Position numbers and translations under genes: made by a program. Under the pieces are notes generated by a model, which ran no database searches, was not told the origin of the DNA, and saw only the letters and a program-made list of their open reading frames with translations. 64,000 nt of DNA, from contig SJOL01006981.1 in NCBI GenBank assembly GCA_004794785.1, positions 598,710 through 662,709 on the forward strand. Direction: 5' to 3'. The stretch is from Opisthorchis felineus. Lineage: Eukaryota; Platyhelminthes; Trematoda; Opisthorchiida; Opisthorchiidae. Below, in pieces: positions 12,123 to 23,812 of this stretch (position 1 is the first letter of the stretch; every line of letters begins with the position of its first letter).

Positions 12123-15100
12123 ATGGGAGTAACGGTGTCTAAAACTGAAACAGGAGCAGTACAGGATGTGGAAGAAACGAAAGCGAATGAAGAAACGGTG
12201 CAATGTGCAGTGCCGATATCAAGCAGATTTGGATTATTTGTACGAAGGAGAGTGATGCCTGAGATTAAAAAAGCACACACAGAAGTGGAAGACGACCAAG
12301 CAAAGATCGAAATTTTGGTATCAGACTTGCATGGAGCACGACTAGACGAACTGATAGCAAAGCTGATTGCACTTCGAACGCTTCAGAAAGAAGAATTCGA
12401 AACGCTCCACGAGGAAGAAGAAATGGAGTCACCAGGTAAGCAGTTTGCTGAGTTAGGTGTACAAACAGATTTTATTGAACCAAGTAGAAAAGCCCGAGAG
12501 AGCGAGAAAGTAACCAGAATAGGGAACGGAGAACCTTTTCGAGCAGAGTATCTACAAAATGCAAAGGTGCGTGCAAATAATATGCCTATACAAATTATGC
12601 ACGACCAAACAGAAGAAAGGTGGGGCATGAAACGAACAAGAGAAGTGTGTGAACAAACTTCTTTTATCAAACCCAAAAAGCGGGATTCACAGGCTATGCA
12701 GAAAGAAGTGGTGCTTGAGGAATCGCCAGAACCGGAAGAGAAAGCAACCAAAGAAAAGGAACTCACAGTAATCACTGTCAAAGAACAACCTCAGACAGAT
12801 CAGACATTGAATGAGATAATGGATGTCCAGAAAATGGATTCAGTGGAACACAAATGTGTTACTAAAACAACAATGATGTTCCAACCACTAGCATATGGAA
12901 TCGCAAAACAGGAGGTCAAAGGGCAAACAACACAAGAAATATTTAAGCGCCAGGAGGAAATGAGATCTCCGACCAGTGAACAAATACTGCCATTGAAGAC
13001 TACGAAAGTCGCGGGGGGAAAAAGTATCTATGACCAAAACGAAACAGATTATTATACTCCGGAAACACGAGATCCCCTTCATCAATACACACCCAACGAA
13101 ACTGCAGATGACGCAAGACAAATAACTAGTGCGACAAAGCGACAAACCTCAGACACAAATAAGGTAAAAAAACCGGGGTTTGAAGGAATAAACCATGAAA
13201 GCTCGAACGACGAAGAATTTAGCGATAGCGAACAGAGTGAGTTTGACAGAGAAGAAGAAGAAATTAAAGAAGAAGAAGAAGAAGAGGAAGAAGAAGAGGA
13301 AGAGGAGGGAGAACAAGAGGAACAAGCGGAAGAAGGGGATGAAAGTTACCTAGAGCAACCAGTGGACAGGCAAGTGGTTGAGCAAACCTACGACAAATTT
13401 GTCCAGGATTATGAAGCTTCCGGCTGGCGTCAAGTTCAGGACGAGTTCGTAGTGGAAGAGCGTCGGCTGGTGGATGAGAGCCAGAAAGATGAACAGAAGA
13501 GCGAAGAATCGACGGATTCCACATCTGCATTCGGTACGGAGGAAGAGACACACGGTGGGGATGAACGAGGTGAGCGGGAGGTGGTGGAACAGGCGGCATT
13601 GTATGGTGAGCAAGAATTTGACCAGGCATTTCCGGATAGGGCAGCTGTTAGGACAAGACCTGATGATGAGGATTTGGGTGATAGTGAGCTGGGTGAATTT
13701 GGTCGTGAATCGATGGATACAGGAATGTCTGGATCGTTGGGCGGAACAGATGTGTTAACGACTGCAGTTGAGGAGACGGAGAGGTGGGTTCCTCATGCGT
13801 TCGGTGGGGAGACTTTCTACGCAACACATACAGGGATGCTTGATGAGTCGAAGGCGAGTGGTGTAACCGATTCAGAGGGTTGGTTTATGGACGAGCGTGA
13901 AAAAGAGGCCGGCGAAAGAAAAGAATCCCAGGAGTCCCAGTCAATATCTAGCGCCGGGGAGGCGACTCGCGTAGGAGAGAAGCAAAAAGAGGAGGGGGAA
14001 GAGGAGGAGGAGGAGGAGGAGGAGGAGGAGGAGGAGCAGGAGGAGGAGCAGGAGGAGGAGGAGGAGGAGGAGGAGGAGGAGGAGGAGGAGGAGGAGGAGG
14101 AGGAGGAGGAGGAGCAGGAGGAGGAGCAGGAGGAGCAGGAGCAGGAGGAGGAGAATGAGGAGGAGGAGCACGAGGAGGAGGAAGAGGAGGAGGAGAAGGA
14201 AGAGGAGCACGAGGAGGGCCAGATGAAGGAGCAGGAACAGGAGCGGAAATACCGAGAAGAAGTTGAAGGACAGGAACAGGAACAGGAACAGGAACAGGAA
14301 CAGGAACAGGAACAGGAACAGGAACAGGAACAGGAACAGGAACAGGAACAGGAACAGGAACAGGAACAGGAACAGGAACAGGAACAGGAACAGGAACAGG
14401 AACAGGAACAGGAACAGGAACAGGAACAGGAACAGGAACAGGAACAGGAACAGGAACAGGAACAGGAACAGGAACAGGAACAGGAACAGGAACAGGAACA
14501 GGAACAGGAACAGGAACAGGAACAGGAACAGGAACAGGAACAGGAACAGGAACAGGAACAGGAACAGGAACAGGAACAGGAACAGGAACAGGAACAGGAA
14601 CAGGAAGAGGAACAGAAACAGGAACAGGAAGAAGAAGAAATTAAAGAAGAAGAAGAAGAAGAGGAAGAAGAAGAGGAAGAGGAGGGAGAACAAGAGGAAC
14701 AAGCGGAAGAAGGGGATGAAAGTTACCTAGAGCAACCAGTGGACAGGCAAGTGGTTGAGCAAACCTACGACAAATTTGTCCAGGATTATGAAGCTTCCGG
14801 CTGGCGTCAAGTTCAGGACGAGTTCGTAGTGGAAGAGCGTCGGCTGGTGGATGAGAGCCAGAAAGATGAACAGAAAAGCGAAGAATCGACGGATTCCACA
14901 TCTGCATTCGGTACGGAGGAAGAGACACACGGTGGGGATGAACGAGGTGAGCGGGAGGTGGTGGAACAGGCGGCATTGTATGGTGAGCAAGAATTTGACC
15001 AGGCATTTCCGGATAGGGCAGCTGTTAGGACAAGACCTGATGATGAGGATTTGGGTGATAGTGAGCTGGGTGAATTTGGTCGTGAATCGATGGATACAGG

Positions 15101-15518
15101 AATGTCTGGAACAGATGTGTTAACTGCTGCACGTGGTACTTCATTTGATTTTATGGATTGTCTGTCCCTTGAATTTACGGACGTTTTGCCTGAATTTGCT
15201 CCTTTGTCTGACGTGAGATTGCCGTCGTTTGACTTGGATTATGACATGGATATGTTTGATAGTGAAATTAGTGAAATTTTACGCGAAAATGTTGAACCTG
15301 AAATCAAGACACATCGCACATCATTCGACCATGGAGATGAGCTTTATTTATCCGAGCAAGTTGGATTGGCTCACGACAGTATGGTGGGTGCTAACACATT
15401 ACCTGTGGTCGATGACGAAAATTTTGCGCGGAATTGTCTTGTCGAAGACAACCTGGATATTCCGCTTTTGGACTCGAAACTCGATGACGGCGCCATCTAT
15501 GAGCAGGTTATTCGTTGA
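12123..15518 (+). CDS. Acidic, Glu/Gln-rich protein with N-myristoylation motif
   Basis: Not a family I recognise. A single uninterrupted frame of 1131 codons opens at ATGGGAGTAACG. The protein starts MGVTVSK, which fits the N-myristoyltransferase consensus once Met is removed, so membrane anchoring is likely (inference). Residues 35-43 are basic (RFGLFVRRR) and about 57-100 look helical. Two related motifs follow: QTDFIEP at 114-120 and CEQTSFIKP at 176-184, the second trailed by KKR; the second recurs in the 278-aa protein. Residues about 377-546 and 836-1001 are a near-perfect internal duplication. Between them lie long Glu tracts and an (Gln-Glu)56 run at 717-828. The C-terminal 130 residues are acidic but of normal complexity (rich in D, F, L). 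Silent-only divergence of the duplicated segment and the length of the frame argue that it is translated. No intron is needed and no canonical AATAAA is seen within 1 kb downstream. Function unknown; an acidic scaffold or calcium-binding low-complexity protein is possible. Confidence 0.85.
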   Translation: MGVTVSKTETGAVQDVEETKANEETVQCAVPISSRFGLFVRRRVMPEIKKAHTEVEDDQAKIEILVSDLHGARLDELIAKLIALRTLQKEEFETLHEEEEMESPGKQFAELGVQTDFIEPSRKARESEKVTRIGNGEPFRAEYLQNAKVRANNMPIQIMHDQTEERWGMKRTREVCEQTSFIKPKKRDSQAMQKEVVLEESPEPEEKATKEKELTVITVKEQPQTDQTLNEIMDVQKMDSVEHKCVTKTTMMFQPLAYGIAKQEVKGQTTQEIFKRQEEMRSPTSEQILPLKTTKVAGGKSIYDQNETDYYTPETRDPLHQYTPNETADDARQITSATKRQTSDTNKVKKPGFEGINHESSNDEEFSDSEQSEFDREEEEIKEEEEEEEEEEEEEGEQEEQAEEGDESYLEQPVDRQVVEQTYDKFVQDYEASGWRQVQDEFVVEERRLVDESQKDEQKSEESTDSTSAFGTEEETHGGDERGEREVVEQAALYGEQEFDQAFPDRAAVRTRPDDEDLGDSELGEFGRESMDTGMSGSLGGTDVLTTAVEETERWVPHAFGGETFYATHTGMLDESKASGVTDSEGWFMDEREKEAGERKESQESQSISSAGEATRVGEKQKEEGEEEEEEEEEEEEEQEEEQEEEEEEEEEEEEEEEEEEEEEQEEEQEEQEQEEENEEEEHEEEEEEEEKEEEHEEGQMKEQEQERKYREEVEGQEQEQEQEQEQEQEQEQEQEQEQEQEQEQEQEQEQEQEQEQEQEQEQEQEQEQEQEQEQEQEQEQEQEQEQEQEQEQEQEQEQEQEQEQEQEQEQEQEQEQEQEQEQEQEQEEEQKQEQEEEEIKEEEEEEEEEEEEEGEQEEQAEEGDESYLEQPVDRQVVEQTYDKFVQDYEASGWRQVQDEFVVEERRLVDESQKDEQKSEESTDSTSAFGTEEETHGGDERGEREVVEQAALYGEQEFDQAFPDRAAVRTRPDDEDLGDSELGEFGRESMDTGMSGTDVLTAARGTSFDFMDCLSLEFTDVLPEFAPLSDVRLPSFDLDYDMDMFDSEISEILRENVEPEIKTHRTSFDHGDELYLSEQVGLAHDSMVGANTLPVVDDENFARNCLVEDNLDIPLLDSKLDDGAIYEQVIR
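13251..13759 (+). repeat. Internal coding duplication, copy 1
   Basis: Matches 14628-15124 at an offset of 1377 nt (459 codons, in frame). I see one base difference (G at 13499 against A at 14876, a synonymous Lys codon) plus a 12-nt stretch near 13733-13744 absent from copy 2. It begins inside a Glu-rich GAA tract, so slippage or unequal exchange in purine repeats is the likely origin. Confidence 0.95.
13990..14220 (+). repeat. Imperfect (GAG)n Glu-coding tract
   Basis: A long, almost pure GAG triplet run with scattered CAG, AAT and CAC codons, encoding Glu with occasional Gln, Asn, His and Lys at about residues 623-699. It switches abruptly to GAG from the GAA preferred in the tract at 13251-13310, so the two Glu tracts expanded independently. 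Confidence 0.9.
14271..14606 (+). repeat. Perfect (CAGGAA)56 array coding Gln-Glu dipeptides
   Basis: 336 nt of uninterrupted CAGGAA, in frame, encoding 56 Gln-Glu pairs. No unit differs from the consensus, which implies very recent expansion or strong homogenisation. Copy number is likely to vary between individuals and to be unreliable in short-read assemblies. Confidence 0.95.
14628..15124 (+). repeat. Internal coding duplication, copy 2
   Basis: Second copy of the 13251-13759 segment, sitting directly after the Gln-Glu array and leading into the unique C-terminus. It lacks the 12 nt (four residues, SLGG in copy 1) near its 3' end. Gene conversion or a recent tandem duplication explains the near identity. 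Confidence 0.95.
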
Positions 15519-18500
15519 GGTTTCTCCATCCCTATGTGTTCGGTTCGTTTTGTGGTGTACTTTTGGAGATGGTTCCACCTGCTTCTCTATTACATCTTCT
15601 CAGTTTCATTGCTTCTCTTGCGGTTTTGGAGCCTAATTTTCAATTGGTCCAGGGATACTGCTTTTTTCTCATGGTACTTGTGGTTAACTACTTCATTGTT
15701 TTTACCTGAAAGAAGATGTTCTTCTTTAATCCCTCCTCATTTCGCGATCTGTTCTCCCGGTGACGGACCCACTGTTTCGTCAGTGTGACTATTTTGTTCG
15801 TACCCTTTCCCTGTGAACTTCGATTCAGTACTTCCCCTCAGTACTTTCAACGTCTTGTGAGCCTGATGAATCAGTTTCTGTGACTGTTTCTTAAACATCG
15901 TGTAATTTTACCTCCACGGATGTATAATAATTCCTCATTGTCACCAAAATCCTCAGAGTTTTTGCATTTAGTAGTGTGTAGGCAAGTTCTACATGACCTA
16001 TGCTAGTCCCTTTTTCGTTCCTCACTTTTACGCATCGTGTACCTCCAAGCTGGATGGCATAGTGAACTCATGTCTATTTTCCTGAAGTTCGCCGTACAGG
16101 CAGGGAAATTTTATCGCGACCGGAACACCGACCACATGAGTCATTCTACCACGACCAACTGCGTTCAAATCCGAAAGAAGCATTTAACAGAAAGCCGATG
16201 GAGTCACGCAAAAGTATCGGGTGTTGTGCGTTATTTGGTAGAAACTTTGAAGAGGATGTTAACTGAAGCCTACAAATATTGCATCGTTCGCAGTAACGTT
16301 GGTTCGAAATAGCCTACACCCGAGATTTTGTGCGAAAATTTTACAAAAAAAATCATTCTCACGGATTAGTGTGAACAGCATTTGTGCCGCGTGTTGTCCT
16401 AGGAAGAGGAATGCGGGCGATCTACCTATAGGAAATCTTTCTGATTAACTTTCCTTGGATTCAGCCTTGAACCGGGCTCCCTCAATACCGACAGGACCTG
16501 AAAATAGGCTAACACGTGCTCCGATCACGAACGACACGCGCGATTCGAGATGTAGACTGCGTTTATGTATGGATCTGTCGTTGCTATATGAACCTTTACT
16601 AATTGTATGTATCCTCCTAAGAAGAAAGAAAACTCCGTTTTTAATGGCCGAAACCAATTACATATGTAACTACTTGTATTGAAAATTAGCACCTACTTGA
16701 TTGGGTTAACGAAGAGCAAATGATATAAAAACAAAGATGAGTCTGGATTGGAAATAATCTGGGTTGGTTGCTGAGTGACGTATCGCTTTTGATTTAATAG
16801 TTTCCCCAGACTAAGTGACCAGATTAGCAGGTTGGTCGGGGTTTTATGCAGTCAGTCAGTCAGCTCGATCTCCTTCTAATAACGAGCTACATCAATGTTG
16901 CGAACACTCAGTGAAGGCCTCCATACTTTTAGAATTTTTTTCTATGCACTAAGTGTTATTACTATGGTATTATCGTGATTCATAGAAGTTTGGTCGAAAA
17001 ATAAAGGTCCTGACCATATACAACCAGGATGTCAAATTATTCTCCAAAGCAAGCCAAATATGGTTAAAATATCCCAGATGAGTCGAAAATTCTCTACCCA
17101 ACAGTGCGTGAGCCTGATACTTACGCATGATACCTTCGAGTTCAGAAATGAAGTGCATTGTGGTTCCTGTGTGCGCACTATATTCACGCTGTTACTACTT
17201 TTCAACGACCTCTTGAGTCTGCAGACCACAACAGATAAGATAACATTTCGTGTTCATATTACAAACGTTTCGGTGTATTGTCCATCCCAAGGCAAAATTC
17301 TCAAAGATATTAGTACTGGAAGGCAGTCTGCTGTAAAAAAACACCTCATAGTCGTCCAGACGTTACTAACTGAATTTTGACTAGACAAGTGATATTTCAA
17401 GACTACGCCCCTGATGCCTATACTGACTATACTTACGATAACTGTATCTGACCTAGTGAAGACCGTGCAACGTGGCAATCACCTTCGGCTGGTTGAATAC
17501 TGGACTGCCGGACTGCCAATAAGCAACCGGAAGTTTGATTGGATTCCAGCTAACTTACTTTCATCATATATGAGGCACACAGGTAACGTTGATCGGAGTA
17601 AATTCAGAGCCTATCTATTGGTTAGAATGGTCAGTCGCCCAATTTTCCCCAAATAGTCTCAAGCACGTAGGTCACAAAGCTGGTACAAAACTACTCAACC
17701 ACTATGAGATGTTTGGTTTCACACTTGGTTTTCCAATTTAAAATGACGAACAGAAGTTATATTGCATCATGTGTTCTGTGAGTGCAAAACGCTAACAACA
17801 GAACTCTCGGTCAACCACAAAAATATTTTACTGGTTGAGAAATGTTGTGGGCTTCACTCTTTAAAACAAAGACAATGTACAAACAAGATATTGATCAGGT
17901 AGCCGACAACATCAAGGTCTCCGCGAATGCCTGAGCTTTATCAGGAGTGTGAAAAACGCGGTTTCCGTAATAACCTTACCACACTGGCGCCCAAAATGTC
18001 TTCAGTGAATTGCTACCTATCCGGTCTGAAAGTCTGCCAATTCATCTGTCGTATGTTATAGAATAACAACCACTATTTCGTGATGTGGGTCGAAACTACT
18101 GTATCTTTTTCATGAGGGAACGGTAAAGACAGACAAAAATCGCATGCGTAGTTATTTTCGGCTCCTAAATCCAAACCTAGGTTCTCTTAAGTATGGTAAC
18201 TGCATTGGAGTCTAACGTTTAGTTACAATGTCTATAGGAACAGATGTTTAAGTCTGGTGGTACTAGTAGTAACGGAGTTTGAACCAAAGTACCACTGTTG
18301 GAGAGTCGTTTTTTTACTACACGTTTTACCTCTTCAACAAAAGATTCACACATGGCTTCCAAAGTAAAGTAACCCTGTCCATCTATATGCAAGAAATGTT
18401 GGAAATTGAGGTTAGCCTAGGACCTGACGCAGTTACTTGAAGACCCACTTGTCTGCCTCATGTGGACCGTCCCTTCATTGCAGTGGCATCTGAACTGGTA

Positions 18501-18664
18501 ATGAATATCCGAAATGTCAAGCAACGCACTGTGTAACTCTTACCAATGCCCAAGAGCATTTAAACCTGGAGAATCAATCTTATTATCCAAGTGTTGCAAC
18601 ATGCCACGTTTACACATGACTAGTTTGAATGGATATTTCGTCCGTAACTGAATCCAATCTATGC
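15519..18664. other. 3' flank of the 1131-aa gene and intergenic DNA
   Basis: Includes the presumed 3' UTR. No canonical AATAAA is seen in the first kilobase; the closest match is ATAATAAT near 15923-15930. A short (CAGT)n stretch lies at about 16851-16863. No supported gene. Confidence 0.45.
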
Positions 18665-19046
18665 TGAGAGGCCTAGAAGCACTGCACATTTGTTTCATCT
18701 TTATTGTGAATCACCGGTAGTGTGCATCTCACGAAACTCCGAACTCGCGACCTCCCGGCTAGTAGTTTGAACACTGACTCAGCCACGAGCGGCTGATTAA
18801 CAGTGTGATCAACTCGCAATTAGACAGGATATTGCGCCAATCAACTTCCAGTCATTGAAGGATGAGTGATTACAGGATGAAATGCGCTGTGTCCTGTCTA
18901 AGTGTGAGCTAACCGCACTGCTGATCAGTCACTTGTGGCCAAACGGTTAAGTGTACAGATTACTAGCCGGCAGATCGCGTGTTCGAGAGTTTCGTGAGAT
19001 GCGCACAGATGGTGACTACCAATAGAGTGAAACAGCTGCAAGGTGC
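18665..19046. mobile_element. Group C fold-back element with two tRNA-like heads
   Basis: The left arm (about 18723-18835, minus strand) and right arm (about 18887-19000, plus strand) are inverted copies; each reads outward. Each arm holds a tRNA-like head. On the right, TGGCCAAACGGTTAAG resembles a Ser/Leu-type A box and GTGTTCGAGAGTTT a B box. On the left, read in reverse, TGGCTGAGTCAGTG and GAGTTCGGAGTTTC take those places. Beyond each head lies a decayed hammerhead: about 18679-18725 (minus) and 19001-19046 (plus), recognisable by spacing, an ACAATA or CCAATAG loop and GAAAC. The stem I halves GCAC/GTGC still pair. The cores are mutated (CGGTGA or GGTGACT in place of CTGATGA), so no activity is expected. 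Confidence 0.65.
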
Positions 19047-19180
19047 TCCTCAGCTGTTCCGAATAGATTGGCTTCACCTGCAACATTAAATTTCCATTTT
19101 TTCCGAAAACTTCCAAATCTGACCACTCCACCAACATAGATAATGTAATAGTTAATGCACAATAACTCAGACCTAGGTTG

Positions 19181-19262
19181 TTGATCAGGTGGCTGTTGAT
19201 CTGTTCGCCGAGCCTGGCAATTAACTTGCAAACGTTTGGTCACCATACGAGAAGACATCATC
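19181..19262. repeat. Interspersed repeat D (possible retroelement 3' end)
   Basis: The string around GAGCCTGGCAATTAACTTGC recurs in diverged form at 22598-22680, 41010-41062 and about 47202-47250. The four share 'ttgatcaggtg', 'gagcctggtagtt' and 'cttgca'-like words in the same order. It resembles a LINE tail, but no coding part is attached, so the class is unproven. Confidence 0.5.
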
Positions 19263-19479
19263 AGTGCGCAGTTGAGTGGCTACTTCCTCTTTGCCTGCGT
19301 GCGTTTATGTAGCGTTTATATAGCGTTTATATATTTGAGGCGCAACCAATATTTGGACACATTACTCAGACCGTGTATTCACATTTATCCTAAAGAGCTG
19401 TTGGTCATAGTTGGTTCCATAAAAGATCCCTGCTGTTTGCTGAACACAGTTGTAAAGTAAACTCACATGTACATCACCC

Positions 19480-20045
19480 TCGTTTGAACAGTCCGTCTCC
19501 TTCCCTGGCGCAATTGCTCCGATGAATACACACAAGTGGGGAGGACTAGACACGAGTTTCGCTCAGTAGCGCCTGTCCTTGGCTGTGCGGGGTTTTGAAC
19601 TCCGGACGTCTGACAAGCGAGGCGTGGGCCTCACCGCTGCAGCATTGGCGCACGCTAGACGTACCTCAATTTTCACGTCCAAACATGCGAACACGTTCAC
19701 GCTTGAGCGATGTGATTGGTTTGTTGGGCGGCTCCAACGACGAGCCATTAATTGTCCTGATTGTGTCGATCGATTGACCTGCTTGTCAGAACTTCCCAGT
19801 CAGGTGGCATCCTGGGCAAACCAATCATATGACTCAGGGGTGACAAGTCAGGCACGTCCAGTGTGCGCTTGTGGAGTAGAGGTAATGCAATCGTCTCGCA
19901 CGTTCGACGTTCGGGGTTCAAGCCCCGGCACAACCAAGTAGATGCACTGCTGACGGACAGTAATGAGAGCGAAACTCGAGTACGATACTTTTCCTCTGTG
20001 GTGTGGACTCACCGGAATAATTGCGCCTGGTCGAAACTTCGTTAG
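19480..20045. mobile_element. Group B double-headed fold-back tRNA-hammerhead element
   Basis: A large imperfect palindrome. The left arm (19480-19680, minus) and right arm (about 19835-20045, plus) are inverted copies around a centre (19680-19835) whose own ends, GTGATTGGTTTG and CAAACCAATCAT, are also inverted. The right arm has a clean tRNA-like head: GTGGAGTAGAGGTAATG (19871-19887) and a canonical B box GGTTCAAGCC (19915-19924). The left arm has the matching GGAGTTCAAAACCCC (minus, 19589-19603). Hammerhead remnants follow each head: right 19944-19988 with stem I GCACTG, GCGAAAC and the palindrome ACTCGAGT; left about 19540-19575 with stem II deleted. Related partial copies lie at 37.75-38.09 kb (left arm plus centre) and 52.44-52.67 kb (right arm). 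Confidence 0.75.
19944..19988 (+). ncRNA. Hammerhead ribozyme remnant (group B, right arm)
   Basis: GCACTG then CTGACGG, a hairpin region, then GCGAAACTCGAGTA. The GAAA and the self-complementary ACTC/GAGT stem III with a GTA cleavage triplet are kept. A9 and G10.1 are altered (GA for AG) and the 3' stem I strand has drifted from the CAGTGC kept at 52.6 kb. Probably inactive. Confidence 0.55.
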
Positions 20046-20490
20046 TATGGACATTTCCAGGATTCCATCTTCTGGATGCACTTTGATCTATCTAATTAAT
20101 CGTGGATGATGGGGATGCTGGCATGTCCTCTTTAAGGCACTAGCCTCTCTTTCGAAGACTGAATTTGTGAGGGATTACTGGAATACCTGAGGTTCACGTA
20201 ACTGAAAACCATGTTTCAAAACCTCATAAACATCGAAACCAAGTGCGTGTTATTCGGGTGATGGTGCATCAATGTAAGAAAATCAAACCGTGAATTTCGC
20301 ATCTTGGTTTTTGTTGGGAAGGGAATGGCTTCCCCAAGACACCTAGAGCTATATTTGATGGCCGTTCGGATGTCTCGCAAAATGTACCGGTTTGAAGCTA
20401 AAACTCACAAAACCAAAGCGAAATTGTCTTAATTGGGGAGGGGGTGGACGGTGTCTTTTAGAGGGAGTTTATTGGGGGACTACTATATAT

Positions 20491-20644
20491 NNNNNNNNNN
20501 NNNNNNNNNNNNNNNNNNNNNNNNNNNNNNNNNNNNNNNNNNNNNNNNNNNNNNNNNNNNNNNNNNNNNNNNNNNNNNNNNNNNNNNNNNNNNNNNNNNN
20601 NNNNNNNNNNNNNNNNNNNNNNNNNNNNNNNNNNNNNNNNNNNN
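20491..20644. other. Assembly gap (154 N) inside a TA repeat
   Basis: N run flanked by CTATATAT on the left and TATATATTC on the right, so the gap almost certainly spans an unresolved (TA)n tract. Its true length is unknown. Confidence 0.95.
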
Positions 20645-23451
20645 TATATATTCACTGATGCCCTCTATGCCTATGTAAAACCTGTGAGAAACTCAAAGGC
20701 TTTACTTGTATGCACCTGCTTTTCGGAACCAGTCTACTGGGTCACCCCAGATAACCCCTAAATTGTGTACTTGAACGGTGTGATCCGATTGAGAATGTCT
20801 TGCACACCAACGGAGCGAAACACCTTCTAAAAGCTGTGAATTTCCTACTGTGGATAAACCGATGGCTGATGCGTAATACAAATCAGACAACTAGAGGAAT
20901 AAAACGTTAAAAAGCGCTTCGATCAGAAATCACAATCGACCTATGATAGCCTTGTTGGAACTTCGTGTCAACATGGACCATGAAAGCAATGATTCCAAGT
21001 TTGCTTAGATCTTTCAGGAACTACGGTGCTCATTGCATTTGCTCTGTCACTAGAGGATTGAAATCTCGTCTGGTTTTGTGCTTATTGACGTACTCATGTT
21101 TTGTTTTAGGTGCAACTAGACCACTTCGGTACATTAGGCAGGCAATCCTCCGTGACCGCTGAATTCCTATTCCCATAGGAATAGTTGACATTCCTCTCCC
21201 TAGAAAAGACCATCTGTTCAGAAGTGATTGAGTAAGAATTGGTGCTGTCTAATATATTGGAAACAGGATCATCCAAGAAGGACAGTCATCGCACAGTAAC
21301 ACATAAGTGAGGTTTGGTCTCTAGGCTGTATTACTGAAGTGAAAGCCTTTGCGTCTTGCAGGATACTATTATCCACCATTGCGTACAAAGAAGCTTCCTG
21401 TAAAAGTGCTGTACATACCATCCTCAAATAACATCGAAGCATCATTAGTGCACCACACCACATTTAGGGGCCTGATGCATCATCCTTATCTAACAAGATT
21501 ATCTATTGATTAATGCATCCAAATATTATTGCACTTCTAAATGTTCCACTAATAAGGCCTGGAAAATTTTCACACCCAGATAACCACACACTTTTGCAGG
21601 TCATGAATTCCAGGAAACACGAACCAAGGTGAAAATATTTTTACAATGTGAGCACGGTAAGCACCTAAGTACTGATTTTTCCAGCTTTTTCAAGCGTAAT
21701 TAGTGGACCGCTTCAATGCGATCAGTTTTTGCAAGTGGTATCCAAACCATTCAGAACGTATCAGTGAATCATCCGCCATGGTTTACGTTCATTTAACGTA
21801 TCAATACAGAAGGAATAGAAGAGCTAGGGGTAAATGGTGAACAACTTCGGACTTCTAACGGCGACGGCGGCAATAACTTCGTTTAACTAGAGTAATAGGA
21901 CTGGACACTAAACGTTTAAACTACACGTGGAGCACAAATCACATTGTGGCAGGACTATCTGAGCTAGTATAACTTTGCTGCATCTCATTCAAAATAAAGT
22001 ATACCGTCGTAATAAGAGGTGTCCTGTTGGGCTTTTTTCTTACAAGGTAAAGTAAGTCTGGGAAGGTTAGTCGAGAAGTACTCGCTGTTTTTTCTGTGTT
22101 AGAAACATGAGTAACGCGCATCCTACGAAGCTGTAGAGACAAGCCAGCCCACAACCTGTTTGAAAGCAGTCTGAAAAAGCTAGGATTCAGGTAAGGATTT
22201 CTGATCAGTCATGTGATTAGTCTGAACTCAGTCAGGATGCAGCGCCACTCATATTTCCATCTTAAGGCTTAGTTCAGTCAGTTTAATGGTGACTGAATTC
22301 TCAACTGCCAGCTTCTCAGCCAAAGGGTCCATTTTTCTGGTGTACTCCTATGTGAATACACTACTCACGTTTTAGTCAATGAGAATAATTCAGTTTCAAA
22401 TCAGCACGCTGCAGTGGGCCTCAAGCGTGGACAATATCGCGCCTCCACGGAGATTTTTGGACCCATGTAAACCTTAAACTTGTAAGGGGGTTGAAAGTGT
22501 AGTATTTTCCAGATTATTGGAAACAAATTCCACAGCCGAGGCTCACATGGAGATGGTACTGTCGACCTCAGGACTAGCGATTGTGAAACCCATGATTGTT
22601 GACCAGGTGACTGTTGAACTGCTTACTAAGCCTGGTAGTTAGCTTGCAGACGTTGCACCGCCAACCTCAGTGCACGGTGGAATAGCTAAATCAAACCAGA
22701 AACTAACCAGTTGGAAGCGGGACAAAAAATAATAAGGAGCCACTCAGCGAGCCAACCCAATGTATGGGATACAGATTACAGAGCAACACAACGCGGAACT
22801 TGGCCAGTAAGACTACAACAATAGATTAACAATAGTATTTAGCAACTATTTAAACATAAGCGGGCTTAGAGAAAGTACCCGCCCATCCGCAAACTGATAA
22901 TGTCTTCTTGACTGGTGACGTAATATCTGCAAGCTGATTACAAAGTTCGTCGGACAGACCAACAGCCACATGACCAACGACTAGTAGATAAATCTGATCT
23001 ATGAATATTTCTATAACGACACCCCTGACACCTGGTAATGACACTTCTCCATTGTATTTTAAATGAAACTAATGTGAAAAGTGAATATAATATCTGAATG
23101 CAGAAACTGAAAAGTTTGTTTGGTCAGAAGACAGCAACCGCCAGACACCATGTGTCCGACGATTTACATACGATCGAAACATATTTTTTCCTTAACTAGG
23201 TTTTGTTCCTCAACTGCGTATTTATATGAGTTGTCGACCAAAAGCTGAGCAAGTCACCTTTCTGGACAGATACAGATGTTTACTGCAGGCGCGTTCGTAT
23301 GACAGACGCAGTGCTTCACCTGCAGCCTATATTTTCGTGAAGCTTCCAAACAAGAAGCTGGGTTTTTCGGTCACACGGTCGTACGTGGACATACGTTGAC
23401 ACAAGTTGGCCAATTATCTTCGAGTTAACTAGTCTTTTTTACTCTGGCTCC
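20645..23451. other. Intergenic; one repeat D copy
   Basis: No supported gene. A repeat D copy lies at 22598-22680 (see 19181-19262). Nothing else recognised. Confidence 0.5.
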
Positions 23452-23812
23452 TCCTGTTCATAAAAGTGACTTCTCCCGTTAAAACCAACTTAAGTTGCAA
23501 ATTCATTTCGCTGATTGTGTACATTCTGGTGCCTAAGTAGAACATTGGGTTGATGGAAATCCGGTAACTGTGCCTACCTGAAAGGCCCCAAGAAGGGCGA
23601 AACCGATCTTGGGCTATCAAAGATTTTTCAGCAACCTCACGAGTAGTATGCTCAGTCTAGACAATGGGCTACAATATCCTGAATACCGTACCAACTGAAA
23701 CATGAGGCAGTCTTTATGCAGCATATTTAGTTGAGGAATATCATAAAGCAGTAGTCCAGCTGAGAATCGGTTAACTCTCTTGTTAATACCAAATTATTTT
23801 TCAAGCGAACAC
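23452..23812 (+). mobile_element. Group A hammerhead repeat, about 1.2 units
   Basis: A complete unit plus the start of the next: 'ctcccgttaaaaccaact' near 23472 recurs as 'ctcttgttaataccaaat' near 23777, a period of about 304 nt. The hammerhead lies at 23572-23616: GCCTAC, CTGAAAG, a hairpin with loop CAAGAA, GGGCGAAACC, GATC. Stem I and stem II are kept, but G8 and A9 of the core are changed and the 3' stem III strand is mutated, so this copy should be dead. Downstream words ('aactgaaacatgaggc', 'tgcagcatatttagttg') follow the order seen at 34 kb. Confidence 0.75.

Noticed and set aside
13941..14702. 253-codon minus-strand frame of Leu-Phe repeats
   Set aside because: It is the antisense shadow of the GAG and CAGGAA arrays; such repeats are open in most frames. 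The sense frame continues through unique sequence on both sides.
14263..14730. Plus-strand frame of Arg-Asn repeats
   Set aside because: Alternate-frame reading of the CAGGAA array inside the 1131-aa gene.
19871..19930. tRNA gene
   Set aside because: The B box is canonical, but the acceptor and T stems do not close and a hammerhead follows. It is a tRNA-derived SINE head.
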